DNA of 12,418 nt, from positions 1 through 12,418 of the forward strand of contig CAUZEO010000145.1 of the NCBI GenBank assembly GCA_963578625.1. The letters are read 5' to 3'. This DNA is from CAUZEO01 sp963578625 (GTDB lineage Bacteria; Verrucomicrobiota; Kiritimatiellia; SLOV01). A model generated the notes under the pieces. It had not been told where the DNA came from. It was given only the letters and a program-made list of their open reading frames with translations, and did no database searches. This document shows positions 1 through 6,236 of this stretch, one piece after another. The position numbers and the translations under genes are program-made. Numbering within the stretch: the first letter of the stretch is position 1; every line of letters begins with the position of its first letter.

Positions 1-3
1 TGC

Positions 4-2835
4 TCATTCCGCCACCGCGGTTGCGGGTTCAGGAAGCGCTTTGGAGCGTTCCAGGAGGGCCTGGTTTTTTGTTTCTCGAACCGTGCCCGATTCTTCATCG
101 GTATCCCAGTGCTCGAAGAATCTGTCGGCCAGGAAAATGACAGTGTCATAATCGCCACTCTCGAATCCGAGGTTCAAGGCGGCCAACAAAGCGGCCCTGT
201 TCATCTCCTCCAGCTCGGGGGGGCGTTTCGGGTCTGCCGACGTAAGCACCATCCGGAGGTACGTCGCGTACGCATCCTCAGAGCGGCCTTGCGCCGTCTG
301 GATCTCGGCAAGCTCGGCGTTGGCTTTGCGCAGCCGAACGGCATCCTTGTCGAGACTGAAGATTTCACGCAGCGCCTCGAGGGCTTCCTCGTTTCGATCG
401 CACTTCCTGCACGCTTGCGCCAACAGCAGGTTCGCATCAAAAAAGAACCCGGTCCGCCGGTTGAATTCCAGCAAGGCGTTCAAATTCTCAGCGGAACGAT
501 CGCAGTCGCCTTTTTCCAGATAGCATTTGCCCAAGCCGAAATAAGCCCGCTCGCTCAGTTTGTCATCGTCCGCGGCCTCAAGGAGTTTTTCGTAGACACT
601 GATCGCCTGATCATAGAATTCGTTGGCTACCATCAGCTCGCCCACCCTTGCAAACGTGTCGATGCCGTATTCGCCGGGATTTTCTGCGATCTTTTCAACT
701 GCCTCCCTGGCAATGTCGAGTTTGCCGACCTTCACGGCCGCCTCCACAAGCTGATAAAGGCTGTTCTTTCCCTCCGAGGTCAGCGGATACAACTCCGCGA
801 GGGTTTCGAAAGTATCGGTGGCTTCCTCTACCCGGCCCAACGTAAGGAGGGCTGTGCCTTTTGACGCTAGCGCCTTGGATGCAAACTGGGAATCCGGAAA
901 CCTCTCCACGAATTCGTCATACTCTTTGATTGCAGCCGCGAGAAATTCAGGAATTTTTTCGGGCGGCTCATCGATCCGGGATAGCGCCAGCGACTGCTGG
1001 AAGGTTGCCTGTTCGTGGACCAGCGAAACCTTCTCCCTGGTTTCGTCATCCACGTAATACGGGTTCTCCTTTTCCGCTGGATCCAGCGCCGACGCCAAAT
1101 CCCTGAATCGTTTGAACGCCTCGAGATGGTTGCCCATCCGTAACTGGCAATCGGCGGCCACCAGCGCCGCATTCGCCTTTTCGTATCCCTCGGGCGCTTC
1201 CTCTGCGTATAGCGCAAACTTTTCGAGCGCTTGCGGGTACTTCTTGGTCTTGTATGCATCCCACCCCGAGGCGTTCAAAGCTTTCAGAAAAAATTCGCTG
1301 CCGGCGTAGTTTCGCGTGAGCGCGTCGAATAACTTTGCCGCCTCCGCATCATGTCCGTCCTTGGATTCCTGCATCGCGACGGTGTACAGGACCTGTGCGG
1401 CTTTCGGGTGATCCGGAAAGCGGTCCGTGAACAACTTGTACGACCAGTACGAAAGCGGCAGCTGATCGTTCTTTCGAAAATAGGACGAGAGCACCAGGGC
1501 CGCCTGTGCCGCCAATCCGTCCCCGGCATAGCGCTCGGAAAGGTAGTCGAAGACGACCTTGGTCATCAGGATATCCCCGGTTTTGAGGTAGCACTTGCCA
1601 AGATTCGACAAAACGCGCGGGGTTGCATCCGTGTCGGGGAATTTGTTCAGCGACTCCAGATACTCATGAATCGCTTCCTCATACTTCTCCTCCTTGAACT
1701 GAATCTCGGCCTGCGCAAAAAGCTGATCCACGTTCCGCGTTTGCCCTCCGGTGATGGGCTGATTCGCTACGATCTTCCCTCCCAGATCACGAATCACGTC
1801 CGAGACGTTTTCGAATCGAAGCAAGGCGTCGCCGGCGTGCGCGCTCTCCGGGTATTTCTTGAGAATGCGCCCGTAGTCATTGAGGGCTTTGGCCAGCAGC
1901 ATTTTTGTCTGCTGTTTTACGTCCGGATTTTTCTTGGCGCGGGGAAGAAGTGCCGTCCCCTCGTCCTCGCGAACCCTGCCCCGTAGATAGTAGTAGCCAG
2001 CCTTGGGACTTTCAGATAGCGATATACCATCCTCCTCCAAGCTCTTTTCATACTGTGAGAAAAATTTCTTCTGCCTTTCCAACGTCTCCAAAGCCTCGGT
2101 GGTTTTCCCGTCGATACGAGCGGCTTCGGCCCTCAACAATGCGCCCCGGCCCACCCAGTACGGCCCGCCGAATTCTATTTCAATAGCGTTTTTATTCACT
2201 TCCGCCAAGTGGCGGGTGCGTTTCGAACCTTCAACCTTCTCCGCTGCGCGCAGGTGATAAGTGGCTTGAAGTTCCTGTACCTGGCGCGCTAAATCACGGT
2301 CAGGCCCGCTATCCAGTGCGCGCTGCAGGTATTCAATCCCGCCCTCGTAGTCTCCCACCAGCGCAAGCATCTGGCCGAACTTGAACGCGGCATCCAGGTA
2401 GTCTTCCAACAACTCAGGATCTGTTGGCACTGATTTGAACTGGGCGAAGAAATCCTGGTAGAGGGCTTTCGCCTTCTCCGTGTTTCCCGCCCGGTAGTAG
2501 TAGCGTGCAAGAATAATCCGGACTCTTCTGCCTGATCGCGTGGAGCCGTCAATAGATCGCACGATCTCCTCGGCTTCATCGAACTTACGATTTGCCATCA
2601 GCAGTTGAGCGCGGATCAGCCCGGCATCCTCCTCACGATCGGGATTGGATTTCAGTACCTTGTTGAGAACTTTCTCCGCGAAGTCGGGAAAGCCCCGCTC
2701 AATCAGTGACGATGCGAACCAGAACTCTTCATCCACCTCATCCCCTGACACGACGGATGCCGCACCGAATGAAACCAAGCAAAGAAGGCTAAAGAGGAAA
2801 GCACGCGCCGCGAAATTTTTTGATCTGGCCTGCAT
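4..2835 (-). CDS. Secreted tetratricopeptide-repeat (TPR) protein, 943 aa
   Basis: Predicted exported scaffold made almost wholly of TPR helix pairs. Residues 1-31 form a Sec signal peptide: basic start with R4, K6 and R11, hydrophobic core from about 12 to 28, and a small-residue region before an acidic mature start. I see no lipobox cysteine. TPR-like units with the G/A-Y-A-F-P spacing recur at about 70-98, 105-135, 145-178, 368-400, 405-436, 480-512, 515-548, 555-585, 630-665, 655-690, 727-756, 763-795, 797-828 and 835-865. No catalytic domain is visible. TPR arrays of this kind act as periplasmic or outer-membrane protein-binding scaffolds, as in the BamD and CpoB/YbgF families, but the partner is not known here. 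The ATG start is supported by the signal peptide immediately after it. No good Shine-Dalgarno sequence is visible. It lies 49 bases after the DUF2400 gene and may be co-transcribed with it. Confidence 0.9.
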   Translation of the reverse strand: MQARSKNFAARAFLFSLLCLVSFGAASVVSGDEVDEEFWFASSLIERGFPDFAEKVLNKVLKSNPDREEDAGLIRAQLLMANRKFDEAEEIVRSIDGSTRSGRRVRIILARYYYRAGNTEKAKALYQDFFAQFKSVPTDPELLEDYLDAAFKFGQMLALVGDYEGGIEYLQRALDSGPDRDLARQVQELQATYHLRAAEKVEGSKRTRHLAEVNKNAIEIEFGGPYWVGRGALLRAEAARIDGKTTEALETLERQKKFFSQYEKSLEEDGISLSESPKAGYYYLRGRVREDEGTALLPRAKKNPDVKQQTKMLLAKALNDYGRILKKYPESAHAGDALLRFENVSDVIRDLGGKIVANQPITGGQTRNVDQLFAQAEIQFKEEKYEEAIHEYLESLNKFPDTDATPRVLSNLGKCYLKTGDILMTKVVFDYLSERYAGDGLAAQAALVLSSYFRKNDQLPLSYWSYKLFTDRFPDHPKAAQVLYTVAMQESKDGHDAEAAKLFDALTRNYAGSEFFLKALNASGWDAYKTKKYPQALEKFALYAEEAPEGYEKANAALVAADCQLRMGNHLEAFKRFRDLASALDPAEKENPYYVDDETREKVSLVHEQATFQQSLALSRIDEPPEKIPEFLAAAIKEYDEFVERFPDSQFASKALASKGTALLTLGRVEEATDTFETLAELYPLTSEGKNSLYQLVEAAVKVGKLDIAREAVEKIAENPGEYGIDTFARVGELMVANEFYDQAISVYEKLLEAADDDKLSERAYFGLGKCYLEKGDCDRSAENLNALLEFNRRTGFFFDANLLLAQACRKCDRNEEALEALREIFSLDKDAVRLRKANAELAEIQTAQGRSEDAYATYLRMVLTSADPKRPPELEEMNRAALLAALNLGFESGDYDTVIFLADRFFEHWDTDEESGTVRETKNQALLERSKALPEPATAVAE

Positions 2836-2850
2836 AGAAATCGCAATTAG

Positions 2851-2858
2851 CCCCCCCC
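2851..2858 (-). other. Run of eight G (coding sense) in the leader of the TPR gene
   Basis: On the coding strand a G8 run lies 15 bases upstream of the TPR gene ATG, in the 49-base gap after the DUF2400 stop codon. It is the only G-rich stretch near that start, but it is too far from the ATG for a normal Shine-Dalgarno sequence. Homopolymer runs of this length can slip during replication and change promoter or leader spacing. Whether that happens here cannot be seen from one sequence. Confidence 0.5.
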
Positions 2859-2884
2859 ACTCCCAAATAGGCCACTTTAGCGAC

Positions 2885-3736
2885 TCAGCGCGATACAGGC
2901 AACAATTTCAGCAGGCGCTCAAGATCCCCGTTTGGACCGCCAAGCACGTCCCTGAGATCGATTGATTCCATAATCCCGGGTCGTGTCAGCGCGAAATCGA
3001 ACCGGAGCGGATCGTCGAAATTTAAGGTTTTGAAACCTCGGGTCATTTCGACTGCGGCCTTGAGATTTGCCTGTTTTCGGGACGTAAATCCGAGTGCGAG
3101 GCCCGCCCGGTGCATATGCACATCCACTGGGACCACCAGCTTTGAAGCAGGGATGGACGACCAGGGTCCCGGGTCTACGGCATCCCGCCTCGACATCCAC
3201 CGGAGGAAGAGAAACAGCCGTTTGCACGCACTGCCGGATGCGGGGTCCGCCAGCAGGGTATTCCGTCCCGGGGAGGAAGACACCAGGCATCGAACCCAGG
3301 CGGATGCTGCCTCTACAACAAATTCATGGTCGTCATGCAGGTGTTCCAGGAATCCAGCCTCCAGATCACCCTTCTCCTCCCTAACGCGCTTCACACCCTC
3401 CAGCAGATCCACGATGTCCGCCGCGGGAGTCCAGCGGTGCCGAAACCCCGCCATCGCCTGGGACTTCTGCCTGCGATCCGTGCTCTCTGCGAAATCCGAG
3501 GGCCGATTGCCCATTCGCCGCAACACCTCCTCGACGCTTGCGTGAATACTTGCGACGCGTCCATAGGCCAGCCCCGATGCCACTAACCCGATGACCTCCT
3601 GGTCCTCCGGGGTCTCAAACCGATGAAGAAACTGTACTGGATCTGAAGAAATGAAGCGCGGGTCGTTGTATGCGTTGTAGAACTTTTCGAACAGATCCGT
3701 GCTCGATTTGGGTGGGTGCCGCATTCGCCGAATCAT
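2885..3736 (-). CDS. TIGR02757 (DUF2400) family protein, 283 aa, function unknown
   Basis: Recognised from the family's conserved blocks: an N-terminal EKFYNAYNDPRF region (17-28), the block around residues 47-60 ending LAYGR, a GSACKRLFLFLRWM block (168-181), a D-x-G-x-W element near 188-192, PVDVHMHR (203-210) and a DPLRFDFAL block (242-250). Length matches the family. The function of TIGR02757 is not established. The D-x-H-x-x-R-x-x-x-x-L-G-F pattern at 205-216 recalls the catalytic region of HhH-GPD base-excision glycosylases; that link is my inference. Two ATGs are possible, at 3736 (M1) and 3724 (M5), neither with a Shine-Dalgarno sequence. A promoter-like sequence overlaps the first, so the protein may start at M5 (279 aa) from a nearly leaderless mRNA. 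The TPR gene follows after 49 bases. Confidence 0.88.
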   Translation of the reverse strand: MIRRMRHPPKSSTDLFEKFYNAYNDPRFISSDPVQFLHRFETPEDQEVIGLVASGLAYGRVASIHASVEEVLRRMGNRPSDFAESTDRRQKSQAMAGFRHRWTPAADIVDLLEGVKRVREEKGDLEAGFLEHLHDDHEFVVEAASAWVRCLVSSSPGRNTLLADPASGSACKRLFLFLRWMSRRDAVDPGPWSSIPASKLVVPVDVHMHRAGLALGFTSRKQANLKAAVEMTRGFKTLNFDDPLRFDFALTRPGIMESIDLRDVLGGPNGDLERLLKLLPVSR

Positions 3737-3759
3737 ACGCGATCATTGAAAAATGCCAA
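3732..3759 (-). promoter_or_regulatory. Sigma-70-like promoter overlapping the start of the DUF2400 gene
   Basis: Read on the minus strand, TTGGCA (3759-3754, five of six bases of TTGACA) is followed by a 16-base spacer and TATGAT (3737-3732, five of six of TATAAT). The ATG inside the -10 box is the first possible start codon of the DUF2400 gene. Transcription would be expected to begin around 3724-3726, at or next to the second in-frame ATG (3724). This is the best promoter match I found in the window, but it has not been scored against a background model. Confidence 0.5.
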
Positions 3760-3869
3760 AGACTCATCCGCTGGAAATACTGCTCGACTGAAGTGCCACG
3801 GCCGTGGGCCCGGAATTCCTCCATTCTTGCTCCAACACGGGCCGGAGGCGCCGTGCCACTTGGGATTTG
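3737..3869 (-). other. 133-base intergenic region with two inverted repeats
   Basis: This gap lies between the acyltransferase stop and the DUF2400 start. It holds a perfect 12-base palindrome, CCACGGCCGTGG (3796-3807), and a hairpin-forming repeat at 3836-3855 (CACGG-GCC, loop GGA, GGC-g-CCGTG with one unpaired G). The second lies just after the acyltransferase gene and could act as a weak or Rho-assisted transcript end, but no run of T follows it on the minus strand. The promoter-like boxes for the DUF2400 gene occupy the left end of the gap. I see no small ORF worth calling. Confidence 0.4.
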
Positions 3870-4625
3870 CTACACCGATCGACCCCGATCTCTTGTGACT
3901 TTTGCGGGAATGCCCTGGGCAATTGTTCTGGCTGGAATATCCTTTGTGGCGAGTGCGTGCGCTCCGAGGACCGCGCCTTCACCGATGGCGACTCCATCAA
4001 GTATGGTTCCGCGCGCGCCGATCCATGCGCCGTCGCCGATTTGAATGCCGCCTCTGCTTCGCGTGCCCTGGCGAATGATCGGCAGGTCAGGATCGTCAAT
4101 CACATGATTGCCGCCGGCTACGACGTACGCATAGGCCGCAATCAGTACGTCACGGCCAATCTCCACCCGACTGTCGGTACCGATGATGCAGTTGCAGCCG
4201 ATATCCGAGCCATCGCGAATCAAAATGGATCCGTCACGCGCCCGGATCACGGTGTTGCGGGCGACCAGCACACCCTTTTCAATCGTAATGTCCGCCTCCC
4301 CCCGCGCATCCAGCACACAGTGATCGTCCACGAACACACCGTCGCCAAGCTTGATTTTCCGGCCGCCGCGAATAACGACGTTTCTTCCCACCGTCACGCC
4401 GGAACCCATGCCGCCCAGAATCCAGCGGTAGGTCATTCTCCGAATGGCGTACCCTGCCGCGCCGGGGATCCAGCTGCATAGAAGAACCACCAATTCGTAT
4501 AGGATGAGAGACCCGAGGTTCGGCGTACCTACTGCAAGTAGGGCATAGCGCTTGAGCGGGGAAAGACGTTCGTCCGCGAAGATTTCATGCACTCTCGTGT
4601 CACGGCCTGGCTCTGAATTCGTCAT
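3870..4625 (-). CDS. Left-handed beta-helix (hexapeptide-repeat) acyltransferase, 251 aa
   Basis: Probable acetyl- or acyl-CoA-dependent O/N-acyltransferase for surface sugars or glycolipids, acting in the cytoplasm or at the inner membrane face. About 65 N-terminal residues form amphipathic or hydrophobic helices (LILYELVVLLCSWIPG near 40-55). From about residue 70 to 240, hexapeptide turns with small, G and V/I residues repeat (VGRNVVI, IKLGDGVFV, IEIGRDVLI-like, IQIGDGAWIG, VAIGEGAVLG), as in the WcaF/WbbJ/NeuD group. The loop AGGNHVIDDPDLPI (about 170-183) carries the likely catalytic histidine H174. The C-terminal cap AQGIPAKV is typical of sugar acetyltransferases. The ATG at 4625 overlaps the flippase-like gene by 26 bases and has a GAG six bases before it. 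A TTG at 4679 would add 18 residues unlike the family and is less likely. Confidence 0.88.
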   Translation of the reverse strand: MTNSEPGRDTRVHEIFADERLSPLKRYALLAVGTPNLGSLILYELVVLLCSWIPGAAGYAIRRMTYRWILGGMGSGVTVGRNVVIRGGRKIKLGDGVFVDDHCVLDARGEADITIEKGVLVARNTVIRARDGSILIRDGSDIGCNCIIGTDSRVEIGRDVLIAAYAYVVAGGNHVIDDPDLPIIRQGTRSRGGIQIGDGAWIGARGTILDGVAIGEGAVLGAHALATKDIPARTIAQGIPAKVTRDRGRSV

Positions 4626-5613
4626 ATCGCTCAACCCTGTCGCCGAGAGAAACGTGACATAGGAGCCCCAACAGGCCAAGCAACAACAGCTTCGACCTCA
4701 AGAGCAGAGCCATGGCGAGGGAGGCTCCGGTATCGATGCCGACCAGCCCGAAATAGAATACGTATGAAAATTCGGAGAGCCCCAATCCCGCCAGCGGCGC
4801 CACGGGGATCATGGCTATCATCATCGCGGTGGACAGCACGGCCACGACGCCGGCAAACCCCGGTGAAACACCAAACGCCCGAAAACTCACGTAAACATTG
4901 ATCCAGGCCAAACCGTAGAACGCAACCGTAAGGAGGGCCACCCGCCAAAGCACCCCGGGATTCCGGCGCAGCGCGTGGAGCCCCTTTTTCAGCTTATGGC
5001 CCAGTCCGGCGGTCTTAGTTCGAACCCGCTCCAGCAGGCCCGCGGCCTTCGCCGGGCCGGCTCCTCGTCCGGCGACCTTCGCGAAGAATCTCCACGGCTG
5101 GCTGATCCGGGACAACAGAATCAAGATGAAAAGAAGAGCGATCGCTCCTGCCGCCGGGATGAAGATCGCAGGAACCCTGTATAAGCCTGAACCCATGGCC
5201 GGCGCAAACACAACCAGGATGAGCAAAAGAATCAAACCGGTAAATCGCTCCAAAAACACGCTGACTCCGGCCCGGCCCTGGTCGTTCAAGTCACGTCCGG
5301 CGTAATACGATCTCACGATATCCCCGCCAATATTCGATGGCAGCAGGCAGGTAAAATAATATCCGATGAGGTAGTATCTGAACATCCTGCGGAATGGGAG
5401 AACCGGCGCCTCCTTCCCCAGCAGCACCCTCCATTTCAGGCAACTTACCATGACCATGGCGAAGGAAATCAGTACCGAGAGGGCGACAAAAGCGGGATTC
5501 ACACTCGAGGCTTGGGCGCGAAGTTTTTCCAGGCCAATGCTCCGGAACACCAACGCGAAAAAGGCTATGCTCACCCCCACTTTGCCAACTTGAATCCACG
5601 CTTTCCGACTCAT
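4600..5613 (-). CDS. Flippase-like integral membrane protein (LPG synthase TM / UPF0104 family), 337 aa
   Basis: Multi-pass inner-membrane protein of the lysylphosphatidylglycerol synthase transmembrane / AglD-like family (PF03706-type). Members are found beside glycosyltransferases and are thought to move or modify lipid-linked substrates. Family signatures visible are K-W-R-V-L-L after the second membrane helix, a YYLIGYYFTCLLPSNIGGD block with the following VR-YYAGRD, an E-R-F-T-G-L helix start, and PLAGLGLSEFSY near the C-terminus. I count about seven to eight hydrophobic helices. There is no soluble MprF aminoacyl-transfer domain, so it is not a full MprF. The start at 5613 (MSRKAWIQ) fits the family; ATGs at 5700 and 5790 would add 29 or 59 mostly basic, atypical residues, and the latter would overlap the divergent lipoprotein gene. 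No start has a good ribosome site. It overlaps the acyltransferase gene, suggesting a shared pathway. Confidence 0.85.
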   Translation of the reverse strand: MSRKAWIQVGKVGVSIAFFALVFRSIGLEKLRAQASSVNPAFVALSVLISFAMVMVSCLKWRVLLGKEAPVLPFRRMFRYYLIGYYFTCLLPSNIGGDIVRSYYAGRDLNDQGRAGVSVFLERFTGLILLLILVVFAPAMGSGLYRVPAIFIPAAGAIALLFILILLSRISQPWRFFAKVAGRGAGPAKAAGLLERVRTKTAGLGHKLKKGLHALRRNPGVLWRVALLTVAFYGLAWINVYVSFRAFGVSPGFAGVVAVLSTAMMIAMIPVAPLAGLGLSEFSYVFYFGLVGIDTGASLAMALLLRSKLLLLGLLGLLCHVSLGDRVERYDEFRARP

Positions 5614-5693
5614 CGGGCGCCACTGTAGCCTACCGCCGCCGTGCCGCAACCAAGGAATGCGGATTCTTCCCGCTGATTTCCATCTCTTAGATT

Positions 5694-5720
5694 TTGACAT
5701 TTCAGCGCGAACGTTGTAAC
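5694..5720 (+). promoter_or_regulatory. Possible promoter of the lipoprotein gene
   Basis: A perfect -35 hexamer TTGACA (5694-5699) is followed 15 bases later by TGTAAC (5715-5720, four of six bases of TATAAT). The short spacer and weak -10 make this tentative. It lies in the divergent gap and would give a leader of about 25 bases before the lipoprotein start. If real, it also argues against the flippase-like gene starting at 5700, because that ATG lies within the -35 region. Confidence 0.3.
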
Positions 5721-5740
5721 GATTCGGGAATTGAGGGAAT

Positions 5741-5747
5741 AGGAAGG
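5741..5747 (+). promoter_or_regulatory. Shine-Dalgarno sequence fixing the TTG start of the lipoprotein gene
   Basis: AGGAAGG ends six bases before the TTG at 5754. No in-frame ATG lies nearby that would keep the signal peptide, so this site decides in favour of the rare TTG start. Confidence 0.65.
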
Positions 5748-5753
5748 TAGATC

Positions 5754-6206
5754 TTGCGCAGTTTACCAGTCGTCGTCTTATTTTTAACATGCTGTTTTTT
5801 CATCGGATGCAACGACAGCAACGACAGTGGCGAAACCATCCAGCCACCGCCAGGAAAGGGTTCTTCGGGCAACGGGTCAATCACCCTCAGGCTGAGCGGT
5901 TCGTGGAGAGGAAGTGCCTCGGTCCTGGGGGATTTGGATTCCGGTGGCGTCTCAATCACCGCATTCGTGCAGCAAAGCGGTGACGCCATTACGATCCGGA
6001 CGTCACTGAGCACCGTCGGCGCCAATTTGAGTGGATCCATAGACTCAGACAACTGCATTCGGCTCACCGATGCATATGACGGCGAGGTATGGACGACACA
6101 TTTTCAAAAGGCAACGGACAATCACATTCAAATCGCCGATTTTCTCCGCCCTCCCTCCGCGGAAGAGCCTGATCCGCCGACCAGCGTCATTGATCTGCGG
6201 CGGTAG
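5754..6206 (+). CDS. Small secreted lipoprotein, 150 aa, function unknown
   Basis: The only plus-strand gene in the window. It has a short charged start, a hydrophobic stretch (4-17) and a lipobox-like FFIGC with C19 as the lipidated cysteine; the -3 position is F instead of the usual L. N20 at +2 does not look like the Asp inner-membrane retention signal, so an outer-membrane location is likely if Lol rules apply. A Gly/Ser/Pro-rich linker (about 24-44) leads to a domain of roughly 75 residues with alternating beta-strand patterns (around 45-120), including SGSWRGSASV and GDAITIRTSL, which could be a lipocalin-like or other small beta-barrel fold; I do not recognise the family. The tail is acidic and proline-rich. 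Translation starts at TTG with a good ribosome site. It converges on the PD40 gene and diverges from the flippase-like gene. Confidence 0.78.
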   Translation: MRSLPVVVLFLTCCFFIGCNDSNDSGETIQPPPGKGSSGNGSITLRLSGSWRGSASVLGDLDSGGVSITAFVQQSGDAITIRTSLSTVGANLSGSIDSDNCIRLTDAYDGEVWTTHFQKATDNHIQIADFLRPPSAEEPDPPTSVIDLRR

Positions 6207-6220
6207 AATAGGAAAGCCTC

Positions 6221-6236
6221 CCGTCCCCGGGGACGG
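6221..6236. terminator. Perfect 16-base palindrome between convergent genes, possible bidirectional terminator or REP-like element
   Basis: CCGTCCCCGGGGACGG is self-complementary and fills most of the 30-base gap between the lipoprotein stop (6206) and the PD40 stop (TAG at 6239-6237, directly abutting it). As RNA it would form a six-pair GC-rich stem with a CCGG loop from either strand. No strong T run follows on either side (CTACTTT on plus, GAGGCTTTCC on minus), so it is not a canonical intrinsic terminator. Its position is that of a shared transcript end. The GTCCCCGGGGAC core resembles dispersed REP-type repeats. Confidence 0.5.

Noticed and set aside
1351..1986. 211-codon plus-strand frame opposite the TPR gene
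   Set aside because: No ribosome site or recognisable domain, and it lies fully inside a convincing TPR gene.
3804..4481. 225-codon plus-strand frame opposite the acyltransferase gene
   Set aside because: Its composition follows the complement of hexapeptide repeats, and the minus-strand product is a clear family member.
4626..4679. TTG start adding 18 residues to the acyltransferase
   Set aside because: The extra residues do not fit the family and would lengthen the overlap with the upstream gene to 80 bases; the ATG at 4625 has a better ribosome site.
5614..5790. Upstream ATGs at 5700 and 5790 for the flippase-like gene
   Set aside because: They add basic, non-hydrophobic residues before the first membrane helix; the one at 5790 overlaps the divergent gene's start. 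The one at 5700 cannot be excluded.
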